Positions 59,142-64,000 of a stretch of DNA of 64,000 nt are shown one piece after another. This DNA is from AV40 sp035568175. GTDB lineage: Bacteria; Verrucomicrobiota; Verrucomicrobiia; Chthoniobacterales; UBA10450. The stretch covers positions 1 to 64,000 of the forward strand of contig DATMON010000004.1 of NCBI GenBank assembly GCA_035568175.1. Reading direction: 5' to 3'. Both the position numbers and the translations under genes were made by a program. The notes under the pieces were generated by a model. It saw only the letters and a list, made by a program, of their open reading frames with translations. It was not told where the DNA came from and did no database searches. The first letter of the stretch is position 1. Each line of letters opens with the position of its first letter.

Positions 59142-61745
59142 GTGTATAACGCGAACGAAAAAGTAGAGCCGATTAACGTTGCTGAAGAAGTGTCGAGGTC
59201 GTTCCTCGATTACTCGATGTCGGTCATCATTTCGCGCGCACTGCCCGATGCGCGTGACGGACTGAAGCCATCGCAGCGCAGGATTCTTTATGCGATGCAC
59301 GATTTGTCGCTCTTCCCGGGCCGACAACATCGGAAATGCGCGAAAATTTGCGGTGACACTAGCGGTAACTATCACCCGCACGGCGAAGCCGTGATTTACC
59401 CCACCCTCGTCCACATGGCGCAGCCGTGGGCGATGCGCGAACGGTTGGTCGACGGTCAGGGAAATTTCGGATCGGTCGAAGGCGATCCCCCGGCAGCGAT
59501 GCGTTACACCGAAGCCCGCATGACGCATCTCGGCGCCGCGCTCATGGTCGACATGGACAAGGACACGGTCGACTTCGTTCCAAACTACGACGAGACGCGG
59601 ACCGAACCGACTGTTTTCCCGGCGGCGTTTCCAAATCTTCTCGTCAACGGCGGCACCGGCATCGCAGTTGGAATGGCGACGAACATTCCGCCGCACAATT
59701 TGGTCGAAGTGATCGACGGCATTTGCGCGCAAATCGACGATCCCGACATCACGCTCGATGAGTTGATGAAGCACGTGAAAGGACCGGATTTCCCGACCGG
59801 CTGCGCGATTTTGGGAACCGCCGGTGTTCGCCAGTACCTAGAGACCGGCCGCGGCAGCATGAAAGTGCGCGGCAAAGCGGGCGTCGAAGAAATCAAAGGT
59901 GGCAAGGAACAAATCGTCATCACCGAAATTCCGTTCAACGTGAACCGCGCGACGCTGGTCGAGCGCATCGCCGATCTCGTGAACGAAAAAATTCTGAGCG
60001 AGATCACGGCAGTCCGCGACGAGTCGGACGAGGACACGCGCGTGGTGATCGAGCTCAAGCGAGACGCGAATCCGAAGATCGTCATCAACAATCTTTACAA
60101 ACACACCGCGATGGAAAGCTCGTTCGCGGTCATCATGCTCGCGATCGATCACGGCCGGCCGAAGCTGCTCTCGCTCAAGGAAGCGAACGCGGCCTACATC
60201 GAACATCGGCGCGACGTTGTCTTACGTCGGACGCGCTTCGAATTGCGCAAAGCCGAAGAACGGGCCGAGACGCTCGAAGGTTATCTCATCGCGCTCGCTA
60301 ACCTCGATGAATTCATCCGCATCATTCGCGGATCAGCGAATCGCGAAGAAGCGCGAATAAAACTGCTCGCGTTCGAGTTCACCAAAAAGCAGGTCGAGCA
60401 AATCGGCGTCCTCGTTCGCAATCCCGCGCGCCTGACGGATGGCCGCTACGCGTTCAGCGAACATCAGGCCAACCAGATTCTCGATCTTCGATTGTATCAA
60501 TTGACCGGCCTCGAGCGCGACAAGATCGACAACGAATACAAGGACCTGATTAAAACGATCCAGGACCTGCGCGACATTCTGGCCAAGGAGCAGCGCGTTT
60601 TCACCATCATCAAAAAAGAGCTGCGCGAGCTTCGCGATAAGCACGGCTCGCCGCGGCTGACTCAGTTCGCGGTCGATGAAGGCGAGATTAACATGGAGGA
60701 TCTCATCGCCAACGAGGGGTGCATCATCAGCATCACCCACGGCGGCTTCATCAAACGCACCGCGGTCAGCGCGTTCCGGGCACAGCGCCGCGGCGGCAAA
60801 GGCGTGATCGGCATGACCACACGCGAGGGCGCGACGGAAGAAGAGGAAGGCGATTTCATTGAACATCTCTTCACCGCGACCACGCATGACTATCTGATGT
60901 TCTTCACCGAATCAGGACGCGCCTACGTCGAAAAAGTTTACGAGATCCCGGAGATGGGACGCGCGGCCAAAGGCCGATCGATCGCCAACATTCTTCAATT
61001 GCGGCCAGAAGAAAAAATCGCCGCCACCATCCGGATTCAAGCAAAGAAATCGGGCGTTGGGCCGAGCGCAGTCGATCAAACCTGGGACGAGAATTTCCAC
61101 ATCGTGTTCGCGACGCAATCGGGCATCGTCAAGAAATCAAACCTGTCCGATTACCGGAACGTTCGCAAAGGCGGCATTATCGCCATTCAAATTGAAAAAG
61201 GCGACCGCCTGATCGACGCCAAGCTCACCAACGGGAACAACGAGCTCGTCCTGATCACGAAAGAAGGAATGAGTCTGCGCTTTCATGAGGAGCAGTTGCG
61301 CGATCAAGGCCGAAACACGGTGGGCGTGTGGGGAATTCGGCCGGACAAGAAGGATCGGGTGATCGCGATCGCGATTGTCAATCCAAACGCGATGCTGCTC
61401 GTCGCTGGTGAGAATGGAATCGGCAAGCGCACAGCGTTCGACGATTACCGCAAACAAAAGCGGGGCGGCAAAGGAATCATCACCATGAAAACCGGCGCCA
61501 AGACCGGTGACGTCGTCGGCGCCCTCACCGTGCGTGAAACTGACGAGATGATGCTGATCACGACCAAAGGCCAAATGGTCCGAACGCGGGTCAAAGAAAT
61601 TCGCGAGACGGGGCGCAACACGATGGGTGTGAAACTAATGGATTTGCGCAAGGGCGAAAAATTGCGGGCGATCGCGCCAGTCGTCAGTCAGGCAGCAGAA
61701 GAAGAAGCGCAGAGCGCCGAAACTCCGACAGCGGAGAAGGCCTAA
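59142..61745 (+). CDS. gyrA: DNA gyrase subunit A
   Basis: From GTG 59142, 867 residues; the frame is open upstream but that part is the word repeat. VEPINVAEEVSRSFLDYSMS with VIISRALPDARDGLKPSQRR is the N-terminal signature; RYTEARMTHLG has the catalytic Tyr that forms the DNA-phosphotyrosine bond. The C-terminal domain is a beta-propeller with GyrA-box-like units (VSAFRAQRRGGKGVIGM; FDDYRKQKRGGKGIITM). It cuts and rejoins DNA with GyrB, which is encoded just upstream. A hydrophilic tail (AAEEEAQSAETPTAEKA) ends it. Confidence 0.97.
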   Translation: MYNANEKVEPINVAEEVSRSFLDYSMSVIISRALPDARDGLKPSQRRILYAMHDLSLFPGRQHRKCAKICGDTSGNYHPHGEAVIYPTLVHMAQPWAMRERLVDGQGNFGSVEGDPPAAMRYTEARMTHLGAALMVDMDKDTVDFVPNYDETRTEPTVFPAAFPNLLVNGGTGIAVGMATNIPPHNLVEVIDGICAQIDDPDITLDELMKHVKGPDFPTGCAILGTAGVRQYLETGRGSMKVRGKAGVEEIKGGKEQIVITEIPFNVNRATLVERIADLVNEKILSEITAVRDESDEDTRVVIELKRDANPKIVINNLYKHTAMESSFAVIMLAIDHGRPKLLSLKEANAAYIEHRRDVVLRRTRFELRKAEERAETLEGYLIALANLDEFIRIIRGSANREEARIKLLAFEFTKKQVEQIGVLVRNPARLTDGRYAFSEHQANQILDLRLYQLTGLERDKIDNEYKDLIKTIQDLRDILAKEQRVFTIIKKELRELRDKHGSPRLTQFAVDEGEINMEDLIANEGCIISITHGGFIKRTAVSAFRAQRRGGKGVIGMTTREGATEEEEGDFIEHLFTATTHDYLMFFTESGRAYVEKVYEIPEMGRAAKGRSIANILQLRPEEKIAATIRIQAKKSGVGPSAVDQTWDENFHIVFATQSGIVKKSNLSDYRNVRKGGIIAIQIEKGDRLIDAKLTNGNNELVLITKEGMSLRFHEEQLRDQGRNTVGVWGIRPDKKDRVIAIAIVNPNAMLLVAGENGIGKRTAFDDYRKQKRGGKGIITMKTGAKTGDVVGALTVRETDEMMLITTKGQMVRTRVKEIRETGRNTMGVKLMDLRKGEKLRAIAPVVSQAAEEEAQSAETPTAEKA

Positions 61746-61752
61746 AAGAAGT

Positions 61753-61778
61753 AAGGGCACGCGGTTGCGTGCCCTTTT
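61753..61778 (+). terminator. Terminator after gyrA
   Basis: A 10-bp stem (AAGGGCACGC, loop GGTT, GCGTGCCCTT) directly followed by TT; GGGCACGC/GCGTGCCC is perfect. Eight bases after the gyrA stop. Confidence 0.8.
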
Positions 61779-61803
61779 CTCGTCGCGGGAAGAAAACTTC
61801 CAA

Positions 61804-61962
61804 TCAGTAGCGCGTCGTAGTCGTCTGTGTGGCCGACGTCGGCTGCTGCACAGTCGTTTCGCGAGTCGTAGTCGTCGTCGTCTGAGTCGTGGGCTCGTGA
61901 GCGCAGGAACCCAGGAACACAGCAATCAGGAGCGAAAACAAAGGAATAAGAAGTTTTTTCAT
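61804..61962 (-). CDS. Small lipoprotein, Thr-rich
   Basis: 52 residues: MKKLLIPLFSLLIAVFLGSC with a lipobox (FLGSC, Cys20) and a Thr/Gln-rich tail (AHEPTTQTTTTTTRETTVQQ). It resembles in size and style the twin lipoproteins at 35.8-36.2 kb, although the signal region is different. Converges with gyrA across its terminator. Function unknown. Confidence 0.6.
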   Translation of the reverse strand: MKKLLIPLFSLLIAVFLGSCAHEPTTQTTTTTTRETTVQQPTSATQTTTTRY

Positions 61963-62070
61963 AGTGTGAATCATCGTTACATAATTGCTTCGTTTTAAGC
62001 CGCTTCGGCAGATGTGAATTTTGTTGTCGCCGATTGGCTTTGCCAAGCGCGCACGTCGACCGGAGCAACG

Positions 62071-62457
62071 CTACAATCCGATCTTGGCGCGCTGCTTCTT
62101 CAACTCGCCGCGTTTTCGTTTCGACTCCAGAATCTTTCGCTTGAGTGCAGCAGGTCGCACCGATCTGCGCCGCCTGGCTCTTTCCCGGTCGGCGATCTCA
62201 GCGGCGCGACGCTTGCGGTGCGCTTCTTCAATCGCGTCGAGCAAACGCTCTCGCGCGAGCTTTCGATTCTGCGCCTGCGAACGCGAATCCTGAACCGTTA
62301 CGCTGATGCCGCTCGGCCGATGCCGCAGCGTCACCGCGGTCGCAACTTTGTTTACGTTCTGGCCGCCCGGTCCGCTTGATCGCGTAAAGGTCTCCTTTAG
62401 ATCGACATCGCGAATGCCGAGCCGCGCCATACGCTCCGCGCCCGAGTCTGTTGCCAT
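62071..62457 (-). CDS. Peptide chain release factor-like rescue protein (GGQ)
   Basis: From ATG 62457, 128 residues (an upstream ATG gives 149). LKETFTRSSGPGGQNVNKVA holds the GGQ catalytic loop of the RF1/ArfB domain, followed by VTLRHRPSGISVTVQDSRSQ and a basic helical tail (RKLARERLLDAIEEAHRKRR; KRGELKKQRAKIGL) that in ArfB enters the empty mRNA channel. It probably frees stalled ribosomes. It lacks codon-recognition domains. Confidence 0.88.
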   Translation of the reverse strand: MATDSGAERMARLGIRDVDLKETFTRSSGPGGQNVNKVATAVTLRHRPSGISVTVQDSRSQAQNRKLARERLLDAIEEAHRKRRAAEIADRERARRRRSVRPAALKRKILESKRKRGELKKQRAKIGL

Positions 62458-62503
62458 TTGCTCGTCAAAATAGACGAGGTTCGCGAGTAATCGGCAACTG
62501 CCT

Positions 62504-63382
62504 TTATTGCGCGGCGGCAACGCGCGGCGGCGCTTTGCCAGCGAAGATGGCGTCGAGGTCGGCCAGGACTTTTTGGGGACCGACGTCCTGCGAGCTAGAG
62601 ATTAGCTTGCCGGTGGAATCGACCAAAACGAGAGATGGAATTCCGTTACCTGCACTCTTGCTGAGTACTTCCTTCTCTTTCAGTTTGCTGTAATCGACCG
62701 CGAGCCAGGGCATGTTCTGCTCCTGCATGTACTTTTCCATTGCGAAGAGCGATCGGTCACGGCTGTAAAATACGACCTCGAACTCCGGATGATCGGGCGC
62801 GACACGCTTGTAGTATTCGACCAGTTGCGGTGTGAATTTGCGGCAGGGCACGCACCATTCCGCTGAAAAATAAAACGCGATGAGTTTCTTGTTTGCTAAA
62901 GCTGTCTCGTCGGCATGAGCAACGGTGCCGTTATGCAGTTGAACCAGGTCCTCTTTGAGGAATTGCAAAACCGCGTCGGTGCCGCCCGCATTCAGATTGG
63001 TGGGCTTGGCGCTGCGTTCGCGGATGAGGCGCGCCTCATAAGCGGCCTCAGACTTGCGAGCCGCTTCGGTTTGTTCGGTCCGGCGTTGCTCCGCAGCGGC
63101 CATTTGTTCTTGCATCGCGGCCGTCTTTTCCGGCGTAAGCGAATAAATTCCGCTCTTCAAAGCGGCTATCAGTTCCCCGGATGCGCCGGCTTTGAGCAGC
63201 GTTTTCTCTTTGGCTTCGTCGACGCTATCGGCGAAATGCCGAGTCGATAATTCCTGCATGAGCGCGTTGCTCGAATAGCCTGAGCGCAGCATCAGACCGA
63301 TCTCACTGACGGTGAGCGGCAGTTGCCCGGCGTGTGCTGCGAAAGCGGCGAGCAAAAAAAACAGATAAACCAAGCGACGCAT
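62504..63382 (-). CDS. Secreted thioredoxin-like protein (TlpA/nucleoredoxin-like)
   Basis: From ATG 63382, 292 residues with a signal peptide (MRRLVYLFFLLAAFAAHA). A helical N-terminal part (ITLMLRSGYSSNAL-type helices, then a charged coil TAAMQEQMAAAEQRRTEQTE) precedes a thioredoxin domain from about residue 145 with YFSAEWCVPCRKFTPQLVEY (CxxC), PWLAVDYSKLKEKEVL and GIPSLVLVDSTGKLI with cis-Pro. It may be a periplasmic disulfide reductase. Upstream is a word-repeat hairpin. Confidence 0.85.
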   Translation of the reverse strand: MRRLVYLFFLLAAFAAHAGQLPLTVSEIGLMLRSGYSSNALMQELSTRHFADSVDEAKEKTLLKAGASGELIAALKSGIYSLTPEKTAAMQEQMAAAEQRRTEQTEAARKSEAAYEARLIRERSAKPTNLNAGGTDAVLQFLKEDLVQLHNGTVAHADETALANKKLIAFYFSAEWCVPCRKFTPQLVEYYKRVAPDHPEFEVVFYSRDRSLFAMEKYMQEQNMPWLAVDYSKLKEKEVLSKSAGNGIPSLVLVDSTGKLISSSQDVGPQKVLADLDAIFAGKAPPRVAAAQ

Positions 63383-63417
63383 GCATCTTAGGCAGCAGAA
63401 CGCGCGCCAGCGCGAAG

Positions 63418-63540
63418 CTCCAAAGCCCAAGCTCCAATATCCAATGAAACCTCAAGTTCCAATGTTCAAATCCAGGCAGACGCTTTGGAATTTGATGATT
63501 GGATATTCCCTGGAGTTTGGTGCTTGGTTTTTGGAATTTT
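63418..63540. repeat. Self-complementary CCAATGTT/GGAATTT word array
   Basis: Left arm CCAAAGCCCAAGCTCCAATA and following words (63421-63473); right arm TTTGGAATTTGATGATTGGA and GGAGTTTGGTGCTTGG (63484-63528). Third array of the CCAAATCC type, after 18506 and 20222. Confidence 0.65.
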
Positions 63541-63547
63541 GAGCGCC

Positions 63548-63763
63548 CTACCGCAGTAGTAGCGCCATCTGGTCGCGATATTCCGGCTTCGATTCGGCTG
63601 CGGCGTTGGCTAACTGTCGGGCCGCGTCCGCCTGGACGGTCACATTGGCGTAAACTGCGCGAAGCTATCGTCGACCGCCACGTCTGGCGCGTTCGCCCAA
63701 ATGAATGAAGTGGAGATAGTCAGCAGCGTTTTCGGCGTGAGCTTCAGCCGCGGATTGCAACAT
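63548..63763 (-). pseudogene. Small broken gene (in-frame TAG)
   Basis: From ATG 63763 the frame reads MLQSAAEAHAENAADYLHFI and HLGERARRGGRR, then TAG at 63665-63667, and continues in frame as LRAVYANVTVQADAARQLAN, AAAESKPEYRDQMALLLR to a stop at 63548-63550. Both halves have protein-like composition. A single base change (for example from TGG or CAG) may have broken it. No family is recognised, and a chance frame cannot be excluded. Confidence 0.35.
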
Positions 63764-63812
63764 CGACAATGTGCCGGGCAACGCTACGGTCGACCGTAAC
63801 GACACTGGCGGC

Positions 63813-64000
63813 ATGGCAGAAGAATCGACAACCATCGAATTGCTCGTGCCGAAAGAAGCAGCACGGCTTCGTCTCGATCAATTTTTGGCGCGCGAGCTGC
63901 CGAGATATTCGCGATCGCGCCTTCAGCAACTGGTGCGGAAAGAGTTCGTCACCCTCAATGGCTCCCCAGCCCGCCCTCGCGATCTCGTGCGCAGCGGCGA
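63813..64000 (+). CDS. RluA-type pseudouridine synthase, N-terminal part
   Basis: 62 residues before the window ends. LRLDQFLARELPRYSRSRLQ with QLVRKEFVTLNGSPARPRDL is the S4 RNA-binding domain found at the N-terminus of RluA/RluD pseudouridine synthases. The catalytic domain would lie beyond the window, so the class is inferred from the S4 form alone; an S4-containing tRNA synthetase or heat-shock protein is less likely. Start ATG 63813. Confidence 0.75.
   Translation, partial: MAEESTTIELLVPKEAARLRLDQFLARELPRYSRSRLQQLVRKEFVTLNGSPARPRDLVRSG

Overview
The window is bacterial chromosome, most likely from a soil-type member of the Verrucomicrobiota (Spartobacteria/Chthoniobacterales-like). This rests on remembered gene content, not a search: a DUF5069 protein, tamB-tamA order, a GSI-beta glutamine synthetase beside PII, a gyrB-gyrA pair, Psd/PssA, an rnpA-yidD-yidC-khpB cluster, and very abundant REP/BIME and short-word repeats in gaps between genes. 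I saw no rRNA, tRNA or CRISPR array.

Layout. (1) 1-10.4 kb is an accessory region of small gene groups separated by a composite repeat (short words of period about 8, then a TTTAGATCTGACCCC-type end). All clear copies point the same way. The groups are: a DUF5069 gene; an AraC-type regulator plus a secreted protein; a broken membrane-protein gene; a coiled-coil membrane protein; a tightly coupled three-gene operon of a membrane protein, a non-retron-looking reverse transcriptase (FVDD active site) and a membrane-anchored HIRAN-like protein; and a KAP-type P-loop NTPase with a GIY-YIG-like protein. A thiC 3' remnant lies at the right edge. The last two groups look like antiviral defence modules, and the RT operon is my candidate for an undescribed system. 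(2) 10.4-14.0 kb: a nucleotidyltransferase/small-protein module and thiC under a TPP riboswitch; thiC itself has been invaded in frame by several kinds of word repeat. (3) 14-21.8 kb: secreted small proteins, an M13 peptidase, a REP-associated transposase flanked by a perfect 24-bp inverted repeat, a TPR protein, a PpiD-like chaperone and a PLP decarboxylase. (4) 21.9-28 kb: tamB-tamA envelope export. (5) 28-33 kb: anti-sigma-like protein, nucleosidase, CDF transporter, enoyl reductase, FAD oxidoreductase. (6) 32.7-36 kb: khpB, yidC, yidD, rnpA without an adjacent rpmH, then twin lipoproteins. (7) 36-48 kb: ald, algH, a possible structured RNA, DUF4230 and AsmA-like proteins, dnaE (with a REP pair inside the coding sequence), glnB-glnA, and a glycine-rich peptidoglycan-binding protein. 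(8) 48.7-56 kb: FTR1 iron permease, a barrel-like protein, a large BNR/sortilin-type protein, a sugar nucleotidyltransferase, pssA and psd. (9) 56-64 kb: gyrB, gyrA, a small lipoprotein, a ribosome-rescue release factor, a thioredoxin-like protein, a broken small gene and the start of an RluA-type pseudouridine synthase.

A theme of the whole window is repeat activity at gene ends. REP arms and word repeats supply stop codons, add tails to proteins, and in several gaps form a word array followed by its own reverse complement, so the transcript would fold into a long imperfect hairpin.
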